Assembly: GCF_017798205.1 (NCBI RefSeq)
Contig: NZ_CP060010.1
Location: 434,001-498,000, forward strand
Length of the DNA stretch: 64,000 nucleotides
DNA from: Cognatishimia activa
GTDB lineage: Bacteria > Pseudomonadota > Alphaproteobacteria > Rhodobacterales > Rhodobacteraceae
Reading direction: 5' to 3'
The translations under genes and the position numbers were made by a program. Below the pieces are notes generated by a model, which saw only the letters and a program-made list of their open reading frames with translations, was not told where the DNA came from and did no database searches. Of the stretch, positions 6,950 to 17,386 are shown one piece after another (the stretch's first letter is position 1; each line of letters starts with the position of its first letter).

Positions 6950-9900
6950 TCAAAAATCCAGCGAAAACTTTAGGCCTGCGCGGACGTCTCTCGTACGTTC
7001 ACCCAAGCGCGAGCTTGCATCAAGCCTTAACGCGCCGCCATCGCTCCCCAAGAGGTCCACACCAATGGCGACTTTGGCCAGGGTTTTGTCTTCTCCCGAT
7101 CCCGTTTGTAGCCCGGCACCTGCGGATTGGGAGCCAGCAAAACGGGCGCTGAGAGTCGCTTCTTCGCCGAGGATGCGGTGCTGAAGGCCCAACTCACCGT
7201 GAATTCGGATCACTGTTTCACCGCCCGGCAACTGGAATTCACGCCCAGCGCCCAATCCCAGCTCCAGGTCAGCTCGCCAGTCTGTGCGACCGTCGATCGT
7301 CATATTGGAAGCACCTGCGCCGGTTTCTGAGAACCCCTTCTGCTGCATCCCTGTAACAGATACTTCGGCTAATGGTTTAAAGAAGCTTGCTCCGCGCTCG
7401 TAAACTTGGGCGTATTTAAGAGCCGTTGATACAAAACGGAGTGGTTGCTGACTGAAGGCTGTCGATGTCACGCCACCGACTGTCACGGATCGCTGCGCAT
7501 TAAAGTCTGCAGCACCAAGAATGAAGCTGCCGCTGAGCACTCGGTTTTCTTGCTGACGCTTAAGGACTGCGCCAAGCTGATACACTTCGCCCGAGCTTTG
7601 ATAGGCTGTACCTGACGTCACGCCCGCGCTGCCGATCGAGCCGCCAATGCCCCAGAAGTCCCCTGTATCTGCTCGGCGCTGCACCCCAAAGGTCGTCTGC
7701 AACACGCGCGTGTGCGATGCCGCACGTGTTCCGTCCTGCGATACATCAAAATCGCGTTGAGTGCGGGCCATCCAGTTGCAATTGCCTTCAGCAATAAATC
7801 GATTGGGACCTGTTTTCTGGGCACAGCTACGCAGTGAATTTGCGAAATCAGAAACGGTCAATGTGCTCGTGGAAATACCTGTTGATATTGGCTGAGGATC
7901 CAAGGACGCATAGCTGTCCTGCAACACCTGAACCGTTGATCCAGGTTGGGTCAAAGTCGCGATGATCGTCTCAAGACCGCTGCCCCCGCCATTGGCCTGA
8001 GCCTGATTCAAATAGCGGCCAAACGCAAGAGCTGCACCGGTTAAACCGGCTGGTGCATAGTTAATCTCATAGTCCAGGTTGATCGTATTGGATCCGCGAG
8101 ACAGACTGAAAGCTGCCACTGCAGAGTTAGGTGCGTTGAGTGTGGGCATAAACCCCTGAGTCACACCTTGTGCAGCATCTAGAACTGCAACGGAATGGAT
8201 GCCCGGCGGAGCCTGTTGAGCGTTCAACACAGAGACTTGAAGCTCTCCTTCGACCACTGCGCGTCCTGAGATGTCCAATACATCTGTGTCTGCTTGTTGC
8301 GTAGAATGCGGGATATGGCGCAATTCGATGAGCAGCTTACCATCCTGAGAATAACTGCCATTTAGTGCTGTCGTCAGGATATTGTTGCTACCGCCGACGC
8401 TGACAGTTCCCAAGTTGCGAACAGAGGCATTCGTGTTACCTGCGTTCAATACAGTCCCAGAGTTCAAGGTGCCCGTCACATTGTTTCGTATTTGGTTGTT
8501 GCCAGCACCCAAGTCGATGTTTCCGCTTATAACGCCATTGTTCAGAACAGTCTCATTTTGATCTCCGCCCAAGAAGGCGAGTTCCGAGATACCACCCGCA
8601 TTGGATACATTTGCCATGTTAATGACCTGGTTGTTCCGGCCATGCAAAATAGAGATCGCGGCCCCGCCTTTTCCGCCTATGACACTGGTTCCCATTGTCC
8701 AGTTATATACGTCGACATCACCCGTTGGAGTCTGGCCATCGCTTTGCGCCAGAATACCAATGCTGCTGTTACCGCTGGCTGTCACGCTGCCATAGTTGTT
8801 TACAATCACGCGCCCGCCGTCGCCCTGGCCACCCGCTGTGCCAGAAAAATTGAACACGCTGTCGCTGGTCACGGTAGCTGTGACAAATCCACCACCTCCG
8901 CCGATGGACTGGGCAATAATGCCATGCGCAGCGTTTCCTGTGGTGGAGATAGTCCCGCGGTTGAGGACGTCGACAGCGTGGCCGTCCGATCCGGTGGCAC
9001 CAGATCCTGATATCGCGACTCTCCCGTCGGCTCCGCCGCTCGTTCCGCCACCGCCACCCAGTGATTGCGCCAAAACGCCATGAGAGCCAGCACCGGCCGT
9101 GGAAATGTTACCCAGTGTTTCCACGTCGACTTTGCCACCCTTGCCCGAAGTTGAGGTCTTGCCACCAAAAGACAATGCACCTGTTGCGAGGCCTGTCGCT
9201 CCGCCGCCACCTCCCACCGATTGGGCTAGAATACCGAGACTCTTGTCGGCGAAAGTCGTGATGTTGGCCCCTGCTTGATGGGTGACTTTTACTTTTCCAC
9301 CGTCGCCGGAAACGCCATCGCCGCCGCCCACGGCCAAAAGGCTGAATGTATTTCCTCCGATACCACCGCCGCCGCCGATCGACTGCGCAATAATTCCGTA
9401 GCTATGCGCTCCACGGACAAAAATATCGCCCGAGTTGGTCACATCCACTTCACCACCAGAGCCTCCAGCACCTCCAGTGCCGCCGACGGACAACAGGCCA
9501 GGCAGCACGATGGCCTGGGTTTCAGACGGCAAAACAGCGGTGGCCCCAGCTTGACCGCCCCGACCGCCACCGCCGCCAATGCTTTGCGCTTCGATCCCGC
9601 TTGAACGCTCTCCGGCCACATCGATTGCACCGGTGTTTGATACAGTAACTTTGCCGCCATTTCCCTGCGCGCCACCGGTGCCGCCGAAACTGAACGTCGC
9701 AGAGGCGCGTCCGCCTGCAGAACCACCACCGCCACCAACAGATTGCGCGACGATGCCCGTCGCATCGTTTCCTAATGTTCGAATGCTTCCATCATTGCTA
9801 ACAGAGACAACCCCTCCATCACCGCTTGGACCACCACTTCCTGCTATGGCAACTTGTAAATAACTGACCGCAAAGACTTTTGGATTCAGATTGGGTCTTG

Positions 9901-12900
9901 CGTGACCTCCGCCAATAAAGCGCCCGGCCTGACCGCCTCCGCCGATGCCGCCACCGCCACCAACAGATTGCGCGAAGGCTCCGTGGCCGCCAATTCCCGT
10001 TGTGGAGATAACCGAACCGGTTTCTAGGGTTACAGTGACTGCACCACCGTTGCCGGCAGAGCCGCCTTCACCACCAACTGAAAAGGTCCCCGTGCGCCCG
10101 GAATTAGCAAGGCCCCCAACACCGCCACCGCCGCCGATGGATTGGGCCAGCACACCCATCCCATCGTCCCCGGAAACGCTGAGTGTTGCAGAGTTGTTTA
10201 CAGCAACAGTGCCACCGTTGCCTGTTGCGCCGCCTTTCCCTCCGATACTTACTGCATGATTGGCAAGCTCGCCTTGTTTGGACGTGTAGGATATTATAGC
10301 GTTCGTTGGCAACACGGCCCACGTAGGCAAACGAGTAGGAATACCGACTTTTGCGCTGCCAGCCGAGCCTCCACCTGCTCCTATCGACTGCGCCTGGATC
10401 GCATGGGCTGCAGGACCCGTTGTAAAAATCATCCCGTCGTTGTTTACGTCCACATCACCGCCATGGTTGCCAGATCCGCCTGTACCTCCAATGAGCAATT
10501 GAAGATTGATGTTACTGTCTTTGAAGTTGGTAGGCGCTTTGCACGCAAAGTTTAGGTTCACGCGGCAACCTTTAGGTCTGCCTTGAATCAATGAAAGCGA
10601 ACCTGCTCTTGCGCCGGCTCCTCCTCCACCGCCAACGGAAACTGCCCGGATACCCTGAGCATCCGCGCCTGCGGTTCTGATAGTGGCTCGGTTTACGACA
10701 TTGACAGCACCACCAACTTGCCCCGAACCGCCACTGCCGCCAATCGTAACACCCGCATTAATTGTCTTGCCTTCGCGGCCGCCAACCAAGCCAAGCAAGC
10801 CAGTCATTGCACTTCCCCCGTCGCCTCCTCCACCACCGATGGACTGTGCATAGATGCCAATGGCCGCTTCGCTGAGTGTGGTTAGGTTCCCGTCATTCGT
10901 TACGTTTACCACTCCTCCGTTGGACCCATTTCCGCCCGAGCCCCCAACCGTTGTGGATAGATTGATGTTCTTTCCTGCACCTATACCAGTTGCACCACCG
11001 GCGAGTGCCCCAGCAGATCCGCCGGTGCCGCCACCGCCACCTATGGATTGCGCGAAAATCGCAAACGAATTCTCGCCTTCGGTCCGAATGGACCCTGTAT
11101 TTGCAATTGTGACAACGCCGCCGTTTGAGCCCGTCCCTCCTGAACCACCAATCGCGGTCGCCGCGTTTTTCGCATTAACTCCGCCGAGTGCGCCACTCAG
11201 CGCAAGGGCTCCGTTACCACCTCCACCGCCGATGGACTGCGCCAAAATCCCCCACGATGTCCCTCCGGTCGTCAGAATAGACCCATTTTGATTGATGGTG
11301 ACGTCACCGCCATGGTTCCCAGTTCCTCCAGTGCCGCCGATAGACACGGCGATCTGGGCAGAATCCGCGCCTAGACCCGTTGAAAGACCTGCGCCAAAGC
11401 CGCCCATGCCTCCACCCCCACCGACGGATTGGGCTTGAACTGCAGTAGCGTAGTTCCCCCGCGTTTCTATCGCGCCACCTGTCGTGATCGTGACAACACC
11501 CCCGGTGGCACCCGTGCCACCAGTCCCACCGATGGCAACAGTTGCAGACGCAGAATTCATTGCTTTGCCGGCACTGCCGAAACTTACTGCAAATCCGCCA
11601 TAGCCGCCGCCGCCGCCAGTGGATTGCGCCAGAATTCCATTCGCGCCGTCGCCGGTGGTCAAAATGCGATCCTTAGTATCGATGGTGACCTGTCCGCCAG
11701 CACCGCCGTTGCCGCCTGTTCCACCGACGGAGACCGCAGCCGCAAACCGATTTGTGGGACTTCCGATTGAAAGTGCGACAGAGGACGCGATCGCGAAGCC
11801 GCCCATACCACCTCCGCCACCGATCGAATGAGCGTGTATGCCAATCGCGTCAGTCCCCGATGTTTGGATCGTTGCCCCGGCTCCGGAAGGAGCAGCCAGA
11901 TGGTGACTTTTGACCGTAACCGCTCCACCGTTGCTTCCGCTACCACCGGTGCCTCCAATGGACGTGGAAACTCCGGCTGCGCCAGTAACGGTCAAGGCCT
12001 GACCGATCGCGAAACCGCCGTTGCCGCCCCCTCCGCCTATGGATTGGGCAAGCAGAGCCGTGGACCGGTTTCCGCTTGTAAATATACTTCCGGTGTTTTC
12101 CACGACAACAGCGCCGCCATGGTCTCCGCCACCACCTAAACCGCCGATATTCACGGCAAGTGCACCAGCGCCGTCCAGTGTCGCACCGGCACCGATGGCA
12201 AAGCCCGCGGTGCCCCCTGCGCCGCCTACAGATTGCGCTTCGATACCAAATGAGCTGTCTTTAGTGGTCACGAGAGCCGCTTTGTTGATGACGGTGACGT
12301 TGCCACCATGTTTTCCAGCCCCACCACTTCCACCGACATTGACCGACGCGGCCGCTGTCCGGGACAAAGCGACGCCGATCCCAAAGCCTCCCATTCCTCC
12401 GCCACCGCCAACGGATTGTGCAAGAATAGCCTTGGAGTTTTCGCCATTTGTGGTGATTGCCCCCTCGTTCGTGACCGTCAAAGAGCCACCGCTCCCTGCT
12501 GCGCCACCGTTTGCACCAACGTTGACGTTGCCAGCAAAGGTCTGCGCGGCTGCGCCGCTAATCGTGTATCCAGCGTTGCCTCCACCACCGCCAATGGATT
12601 GTGCCAGAATACCCAATGAGCGACTCTCTTTGGTTTGGATATTGGCCCAATTGGTGACAGACACGGTCCCACCGTTTCCGCCCGCCCCACCGGCTTGACC
12701 AACCGCGACGGAAGCGCTTGCCTGACCGGACCCGGCCAGGGCCAAAGCGAAGGATCCATTGCCACCGCCACCGCCAATGGACTGCGCAACAATGCCAGAT
12801 GCGTCCTCGCCCTCAGTTGCAATCGTGCCGCCCATGCGTGCATCAACGGATCCGCCATGCCCCCCTCTGCCCCCGGATCCGCCAACCGCGACAGCTGCAG

Positions 12901-14596
12901 AGGCCGTCGCGGCCAGGCTAAAGCTGCCTGCAAATCCGCCGTTGCCACCGCCACCCCCGATGGACTGCGCCAAAACGCCTGACGAGGCACGCCCTTTTGT
13001 CAAAAGGTCGCTGTTCAAATTATTCGCGGCCATATCCTCGTTAATTCGAACAGTTCCGCCGTGTCCTCCGGCGCCACCAGAGCCACCAATTGCAACACTC
13101 GCAGCGCCGGGACCTACTGCCACTCCGACACCGACTCCACCGTCACCGCCGCCGCCACCAATGGACTGCGCGACGATCGCGGCTGATGATGCACCGCGTG
13201 TTTCAATCTTTCCTGTGTTGAAGACACCCGCAAATCCTCCGTTCCCGGCCGCATTGCCCGAGCCACCGACACTAACAAGACCCACGGAAATACCGCCATT
13301 GCCGCCGCCGCCGCCAATCGATTGTGCTTTTATTCCGCTGGCGCTGTTACCTTTCGTCAGAATACTACCGTCGTTTCTAAGAACGACAGTGCTCCCGTTG
13401 CCACCCGCGTCGCCGCTGCCACCAATTGCGACAAGTCCAACTGAGACACCGGCATCCCCGCCGGCACCCCCTGTGGATTGCCCAAGAATACCTGTAGCCC
13501 CTTCGCCGCTTGTCGTGATGGACCCACCAAGCGTATTGGTGACCCGCACATTGTTGGCTGAACCGCCGTTGCTACCGGTTCCTCCCAGCGCCGTGATTGA
13601 TACAGAAGATCCGCCAGCACCGCCGCCGCCTCCGAGTGATTGCGCGAGAATTCCCGAAGCGGCGCGCCCATGCGTTGTCAAAGTTCCGGAGTTTGTGACG
13701 TTTACATCGCCACCGTCTCCGGCATTGCCAGCATTGCCTCCTTGTGAAAACAGCAGGCCGAAAGCAATTCCCCCGCCTGATCCCGCGCCCCCGAAGGACT
13801 GTGCCAAGATACCGCGCCCCGCCTCACCGGTTGTGGTGATCGAGGAAAGGTTGTTTACGGTGACCGTGCCGCCCCCGGCGGCGGCGCCCCCTGAACCTCC
13901 GACGCTGCCCAGCCCACCAGATGACCCGCCGCTGCCACCGCTGCCGCCGACCGAAGTTGCAAAGACACCGACCGAGTCAGTACCGCTCGTTCTAAGAGAG
14001 CCGTTGTTGGTGACCGAAATATTTCCGCCTGCGCCGCCAGTTCCACCGTTTCCGCCATTGACGCTGTAGCCAATTTTAAGAATTTCGATGCTGAAGCCAC
14101 CACCGCCTAAACCTCCGGTGCCGCCGCGACTGTTGATGGTTACCGCGTGTTGCCCCCGTGAACTGGTCGTGGAACTGGCACCCGCATTGACCGTTACAGA
14201 ATGATTGCCTCCATGACCACCAGTGCCCCCAGCGAACCCGCTCTGAATTGCCAGTCGCAGCCCACCTTTTCCATCGGGTACAAGCCCGATAAAACCCTCG
14301 ACGCCACCACCTCCTCGCCCCCCTAAACCAGAGACTGAAACCCCCGTTTCGTTTCCACCAATGCCCTGGTTAATAGAACTCGGAACGCCGCCGGTTCCCG
14401 GGTTAACCACCACTACGCCCAACACGCTGACACCATCGACACCATTGGCTCCAGTAGACGAGTTGTCTACGGAATATGCCTTCGATGAAAATGGAAAACA
14501 TGCGAGCGAAAAAGAAAGCGAACAGGACACAGAAAATCTGAGCAACTTTTGAAGTTGGTTGCTTAATTTGCCAACGGTGTCCCCGATACTTGACAT
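6950..14596 (-). CDS. Giant glycine-rich repeat autotransporter
   Basis: At 2548 residues this is the largest gene in the window. It has an extended signal region (residues about 1-42: a 20-residue charged extension, then a hydrophobic core FSVSCSLSFSLACFPF ending SSKA). The passenger holds about 29 units of roughly 60-70 residues, each carrying a G-rich turn and an AQSIGGGGGNGG-like box (counted by eye). A linker at about 1990-2260 follows, then a C-terminal beta-barrel of about 280 residues ending in Phe (KFSLDF), the type V secretion signature. The units suggest a long beta-helix adhesin. Start ATG 14596 follows GGGGAGA. It is followed by the IalB-like gene. Substrate or partner cannot be inferred; adhesion or biofilm is the usual role. 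Confidence 0.9.
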   Translation of the reverse strand: MSSIGDTVGKLSNQLQKLLRFSVSCSLSFSLACFPFSSKAYSVDNSSTGANGVDGVSVLGVVVVNPGTGGVPSSINQGIGGNETGVSVSGLGGRGGGGVEGFIGLVPDGKGGLRLAIQSGFAGGTGGHGGNHSVTVNAGASSTTSSRGQHAVTINSRGGTGGLGGGGFSIEILKIGYSVNGGNGGTGGAGGNISVTNNGSLRTSGTDSVGVFATSVGGSGGSGGSSGGLGSVGGSGGAAAGGGTVTVNNLSSITTTGEAGRGILAQSFGGAGSGGGIAFGLLFSQGGNAGNAGDGGDVNVTNSGTLTTHGRAASGILAQSLGGGGGAGGSSVSITALGGTGSNGGSANNVRVTNTLGGSITTSGEGATGILGQSTGGAGGDAGVSVGLVAIGGSGDAGGNGSTVVLRNDGSILTKGNSASGIKAQSIGGGGGNGGISVGLVSVGGSGNAAGNGGFAGVFNTGKIETRGASSAAIVAQSIGGGGGDGGVGVGVAVGPGAASVAIGGSGGAGGHGGTVRINEDMAANNLNSDLLTKGRASSGVLAQSIGGGGGNGGFAGSFSLAATASAAVAVGGSGGRGGHGGSVDARMGGTIATEGEDASGIVAQSIGGGGGNGSFALALAGSGQASASVAVGQAGGAGGNGGTVSVTNWANIQTKESRSLGILAQSIGGGGGNAGYTISGAAAQTFAGNVNVGANGGAAGSGGSLTVTNEGAITTNGENSKAILAQSVGGGGGMGGFGIGVALSRTAAASVNVGGSGGAGKHGGNVTVINKAALVTTKDSSFGIEAQSVGGAGGTAGFAIGAGATLDGAGALAVNIGGLGGGGDHGGAVVVENTGSIFTSGNRSTALLAQSIGGGGGNGGFAIGQALTVTGAAGVSTSIGGTGGSGSNGGAVTVKSHHLAAPSGAGATIQTSGTDAIGIHAHSIGGGGGMGGFAIASSVALSIGSPTNRFAAAVSVGGTGGNGGAGGQVTIDTKDRILTTGDGANGILAQSTGGGGGYGGFAVSFGSAGKAMNSASATVAIGGTGGTGATGGVVTITTGGAIETRGNYATAVQAQSVGGGGGMGGFGAGLSTGLGADSAQIAVSIGGTGGTGNHGGDVTINQNGSILTTGGTSWGILAQSIGGGGGNGALALSGALGGVNAKNAATAIGGSGGTGSNGGVVTIANTGSIRTEGENSFAIFAQSIGGGGGTGGSAGALAGGATGIGAGKNINLSTTVGGSGGNGSNGGVVNVTNDGNLTTLSEAAIGIYAQSIGGGGGDGGSAMTGLLGLVGGREGKTINAGVTIGGSGGSGQVGGAVNVVNRATIRTAGADAQGIRAVSVGGGGGAGARAGSLSLIQGRPKGCRVNLNFACKAPTNFKDSNINLQLLIGGTGGSGNHGGDVDVNNDGMIFTTGPAAHAIQAQSIGAGGGSAGSAKVGIPTRLPTWAVLPTNAIISYTSKQGELANHAVSIGGKGGATGNGGTVAVNNSATLSVSGDDGMGVLAQSIGGGGGVGGLANSGRTGTFSVGGEGGSAGNGGAVTVTLETGSVISTTGIGGHGAFAQSVGGGGGIGGGGQAGRFIGGGHARPNLNPKVFAVSYLQVAIAGSGGPSGDGGVVSVSNDGSIRTLGNDATGIVAQSVGGGGGSAGGRASATFSFGGTGGAQGNGGKVTVSNTGAIDVAGERSSGIEAQSIGGGGGRGGQAGATAVLPSETQAIVLPGLLSVGGTGGAGGSGGEVDVTNSGDIFVRGAHSYGIIAQSIGGGGGIGGNTFSLLAVGGGDGVSGDGGKVKVTHQAGANITTFADKSLGILAQSVGGGGGATGLATGALSFGGKTSTSGKGGKVDVETLGNISTAGAGSHGVLAQSLGGGGGTSGGADGRVAISGSGATGSDGHAVDVLNRGTISTTGNAAHGIIAQSIGGGGGFVTATVTSDSVFNFSGTAGGQGDGGRVIVNNYGSVTASGNSSIGILAQSDGQTPTGDVDVYNWTMGTSVIGGKGGAAISILHGRNNQVINMANVSNAGGISELAFLGGDQNETVLNNGVISGNIDLGAGNNQIRNNVTGTLNSGTVLNAGNTNASVRNLGTVSVGGSNNILTTALNGSYSQDGKLLIELRHIPHSTQQADTDVLDISGRAVVEGELQVSVLNAQQAPPGIHSVAVLDAAQGVTQGFMPTLNAPNSAVAAFSLSRGSNTINLDYEINYAPAGLTGAALAFGRYLNQAQANGGGSGLETIIATLTQPGSTVQVLQDSYASLDPQPISTGISTSTLTVSDFANSLRSCAQKTGPNRFIAEGNCNWMARTQRDFDVSQDGTRAASHTRVLQTTFGVQRRADTGDFWGIGGSIGSAGVTSGTAYQSSGEVYQLGAVLKRQQENRVLSGSFILGAADFNAQRSVTVGGVTSTAFSQQPLRFVSTALKYAQVYERGASFFKPLAEVSVTGMQQKGFSETGAGASNMTIDGRTDWRADLELGLGAGREFQLPGGETVIRIHGELGLQHRILGEEATLSARFAGSQSAGAGLQTGSGEDKTLAKVAIGVDLLGSDGGALRLDASSRLGERTRDVRAGLKFSLDF

Positions 14597-14984
14597 AATT
14601 GTCTCCCCGAAGAGAAACGCTAAGCGTCGCGGCCTGCCGAAGTCACCAATTTATGGCAAAAGTGTGGCGGACACGTGATAAGCGGAAACAATAACCATTT
14701 CCAATGGCTTGTTGTCTCGAAGTCGCGGTCAAATTGTCTCTTACAATGTGCTTGAAAGACACTGATTCGGCTTGACGCTTCAATTTCGAAATCAGCGCGC
14801 CGAAGTTCTCAGGATTGCTATTTTAATTTGCTGCGGATTGTTTCAGGCAAGTTTGGATCGCACCCTCAGCGATAGTCCGACTTCCACCCAAAGCAGTTGA
14901 TTGGCAAGTCCAAATAGAATGGTCTCCCAGAGCGGCACAGTTGCCCGCGGAGACAGCTCTGCCTCTCGTGGACCAAAGGCCGCA
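14597..14984. other. Gene-free stretch upstream of the autotransporter
   Basis: About 390 bp between the autotransporter start and an HNH element remnant. It should hold the autotransporter promoter. AT-rich sequence at 14640-14770 is the likely region, but I see no convincing -35/-10 pair or operator and no coding frame with family resemblance. Confidence 0.4.
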
Positions 14985-15403
14985 CCCGCCACACCCGAAC
15001 AGGGGCATTTTCGGGGGCATTCTGGGCCACTACGGCCGCGCCTCACTCACGAGGTAGCAAGGCGTGATCCACTCCGTAAGCCGCGCTGGTCCAATCGTCA
15101 CGCTTGTTGCCCCGGTGATCCCCCTGCGTGAGGTGGTGTGGGTTGATGCAGGTGCGGTTATGGCACCGATGGCGCACCACGATACTCCACGGTAACGCCA
15201 CGCCTTCCGCCACACAGTAAATGAACCGATAGGCCTCCAGCTGCATCCCTCGGAACCGTACCTTGCGCGGCTCCTGAGTGGGTGTGGGGAGACATCCTGT
15301 TACTGGATCCTGCTCGACCTCGGCAAGGAGTGAGTTGGCCCTCGCAAGGGCCTCCTCGTAGTGTTTATCAAGCACATCCTGCATCCAGGCTTCGTTCTTT
15401 TCC
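14985..15403 (-). mobile_element. HNH element remnant A, with its repeat box inverted
   Basis: Sequence homologous to the HNH genes at 19816, 30756 and 32673. In this copy the 5' end is cut just before codon 7 of the HNH gene (about 15403). The box with GGGGCATTTTC-GGGGGCATT at 15002-15023, which elsewhere runs in the same direction as the HNH gene, is here on the opposite strand. The copy is more diverged from the others, so it is probably an older insertion. Confidence 0.75.
15043..15384 (-). CDS. HNH endonuclease, copy A (5' end lost)
   Basis: A 113-residue frame beginning MQDVLDKHYEEALARANSL. It keeps the complete HNH_3-type motif: RHRCHNRTCINPHHLT near residues 75-90 followed by RGNKRDD, with the paired Cys and His typical of small homing-type nucleases. 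The intact copy at 32673 has nine more N-terminal residues; here an in-frame TAA lies upstream and the normal start has been replaced, so translation would need the internal ATG, which has no good ribosome site. It could be active if expressed, since the catalytic region is whole, but it looks like a stranded gene. No helicase gene accompanies it. Confidence 0.65.
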   Translation of the reverse strand: MQDVLDKHYEEALARANSLLAEVEQDPVTGCLPTPTQEPRKVRFRGMQLEAYRFIYCVAEGVALPWSIVVRHRCHNRTCINPHHLTQGDHRGNKRDDWTSAAYGVDHALLPRE

Positions 15404-15466
15404 CTACGTCCACTCGGTAACTGCGCAAATTAGAGTTCCAGTTCGGGAAAGCTTAAGGATTGGCCG

Positions 15467-17386
15467 TTATGCAACCTCATTCTGAGTTGATACGACGTCC
15501 AAGTTCGCTGCAAACCTAATTTCAAACTTCGCCCCATTTTGGGAGTTATTGACGGCCAGCTTGCCGGACATGTCTTCGATTATCCCATAGCTGATAGACA
15601 ATCCCAAACCAGTACCTTTTCCAGCTTCCTTGGTCGTAAAAAATGGCTCAAAGATCTTTGGCAAGACTTCTTCATCTATCCCGCCTGCGTTGTCTTCGAT
15701 AGAAACAACAATATGCTGGTCCATTCTTGCGGCCTCTACTTTTATCCAGGGGTTCTGGACCTGTCGTTTTTCCAGTTCAAACTTGGCATTTGAAAGTAGG
15801 TTTAGGATGACCTGCTCGAACAAGATTGCATGACCACAAATTAAAAGATTGCTTTCAATCCTCAGACTGAGATCAATCGAAGCAAGCTTTAGTTGGGGCG
15901 CAAGCAAGTTGACTGCGCGATTGATACAAATACCCATTTCAAAAACTTGGACTGGGTCGTCTGCGCGCCTTCCAAAGATGCGCATGTGGTCAATGATGCT
16001 AGACGCTCTTTCTACCTGATTTGCGACTCTCTCGATTAGTGTGCTGGCCTTTTCCGGATTGTACTTGTTAGGTTTAAGAGTGTTCCGAAGAGAGGCTAAC
16101 GTGATGTTCATGGCGTTGAGGGGTTGGTTCAATTCGTGCGCCATCCCGGTTGCCATTTCTCCCAAGTTTGCAAGCTTTGATGCTTGAATCGCTTCAGCTT
16201 GTAACGCATTTCTCTGGGTTAAATCCTGCGCAATACAGAATATCTCGCCTTTGTTCCGGCTCGATTGTAGCTGGCTGGTCAAACTGCAAAGAACTGGGAT
16301 ACGACGTCCGTCTTTTGCCACCAAGTAGCTTTCCCACGCGTCTAAGTCGGCATCTTGCGAAAGCGCAATCAGCCGTGTTTCGAATTCACTCAAACATTCG
16401 TCACACAGAATGTCTTTTAGAAACATTCCCTCGTTCACGCGATCGGTATCTATTTTTGTGAGTTCAATCGCTTTTCTATTCCAAACTGTAATTCGCTGAG
16501 TCATATCGAAGGCGAAAATGGGGCTGTTGGCGCCATCAATGATGTTTTGCACATCATTATTTAGTCGCTCGTACTCCAACTTTGAAAGTTCTAGGGCTCT
16601 CTTTTGGTCTTGAAATTCTATCGCGACCAGCCCCAAATCACTCAATTCGTCCCAGCTTTTAAAAAAGTCTTTGTTGAGGGTTGCAGTCTCGCCCAAGAGA
16701 ACCGAATGCAAGTTCTCGGTTCTAAGACTGAACCTTCTCATAAGTCCCCAGATTGACAGAAACATTAGCAATGAAATTGGAAATGGGACAAAGAGATTCA
16801 AGAAGCTGAATCTAACTTGCGTTGCCTGCAAATCACTAGAATTTTTCAGCATTTTCGTTTCAACTTGAGCCCTGTATTCAGTCGCTAAATCCGCAAGTTG
16901 TTTCGTGCTTTTTTGCAAAGAGTTGCCAACTAGCGTTTTGTCAGCAAACGACGTGCCTGTGATGCCGGAGCCATTTAGTTGCCTAACTTTAGAGGCAAAT
17001 ATTTGTTTTGCTTCCTGTGCGAGTGCCTGGCTCAAACGATTTAAGGCAAGAACGTCGCTGTAGCCGCCTTGGACCGACAGCGTAGCCGTGAGCTTTTCCA
17101 GCTCCTTCACTTCTCGCGTGAACTCTAAATAAAGTGTGTCTAGGTCGCTTTGCTTGTCCGTATATCGCAAGTTTTTCGCAAGGGCGGAAATCCGGTTACT
17201 GGCGTGTTCAAGATCGTGTGCGTTTTCAACCAGTGGCAGCTGAGTTTGGTAGAAATTTTCGGCAAAATCCGAAAAGCGCGAGAAATTCAATTGAACAAGC
17301 AAAGAGGTAGAGATCAGCGCCACGAAGCCGATCGCCACGACAACAATGACGCGTTCTTTCAGCGCAAAGCGTTTGCTGAACGACAC
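15467..17386 (-). CDS. Membrane sensor histidine kinase with PAS domain
   Basis: A 639-residue kinase starting at a GTG directly after the TAA of the binding-protein gene. Layout: TM1 about 13-34, a helical periplasmic domain about 35-192, TM2 about 195-217, a PAS domain about 275-392 ([23 protein letters not shown]), a dimerisation domain with phospho-acceptor His about 417 ([11 protein letters not shown]), then an ATPase domain with an N box ([12 protein letters not shown]) and a DNAGGI...GTGLGLSIS lid. HELNQPLN is typical of the C4-dicarboxylate DctB-type class. Being translationally coupled to a periplasmic binding protein, it probably reads that protein's ligand state, as LuxQ reads LuxP. 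No DNA-binding partner regulator is encoded next to it. Confidence 0.9.
   Translation of the reverse strand: MSFSKRFALKERVIVVVAIGFVALISTSLLVQLNFSRFSDFAENFYQTQLPLVENAHDLEHASNRISALAKNLRYTDKQSDLDTLYLEFTREVKELEKLTATLSVQGGYSDVLALNRLSQALAQEAKQIFASKVRQLNGSGITGTSFADKTLVGNSLQKSTKQLADLATEYRAQVETKMLKNSSDLQATQVRFSFLNLFVPFPISLLMFLSIWGLMRRFSLRTENLHSVLLGETATLNKDFFKSWDELSDLGLVAIEFQDQKRALELSKLEYERLNNDVQNIIDGANSPIFAFDMTQRITVWNRKAIELTKIDTDRVNEGMFLKDILCDECLSEFETRLIALSQDADLDAWESYLVAKDGRRIPVLCSLTSQLQSSRNKGEIFCIAQDLTQRNALQAEAIQASKLANLGEMATGMAHELNQPLNAMNITLASLRNTLKPNKYNPEKASTLIERVANQVERASSIIDHMRIFGRRADDPVQVFEMGICINRAVNLLAPQLKLASIDLSLRIESNLLICGHAILFEQVILNLLSNAKFELEKRQVQNPWIKVEAARMDQHIVVSIEDNAGGIDEEVLPKIFEPFFTTKEAGKGTGLGLSISYGIIEDMSGKLAVNNSQNGAKFEIRFAANLDVVSTQNEVA

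Noticed and set aside
12759-14069. Long plus-strand proline-rich frame (436 residues) and similar frames at 12021-12698 and 10854-11291
   Set aside because: They are the antisense reading of the autotransporter's glycine repeats (GGN becomes CC-rich Pro codons); no start signals and no family resemblance.
6950-14596. CRISPR-like regular repetition
   Set aside because: The periodic repeats are in-frame coding units of a protein, with varied unit length and no constant DNA repeat or spacers; no cas genes nearby.
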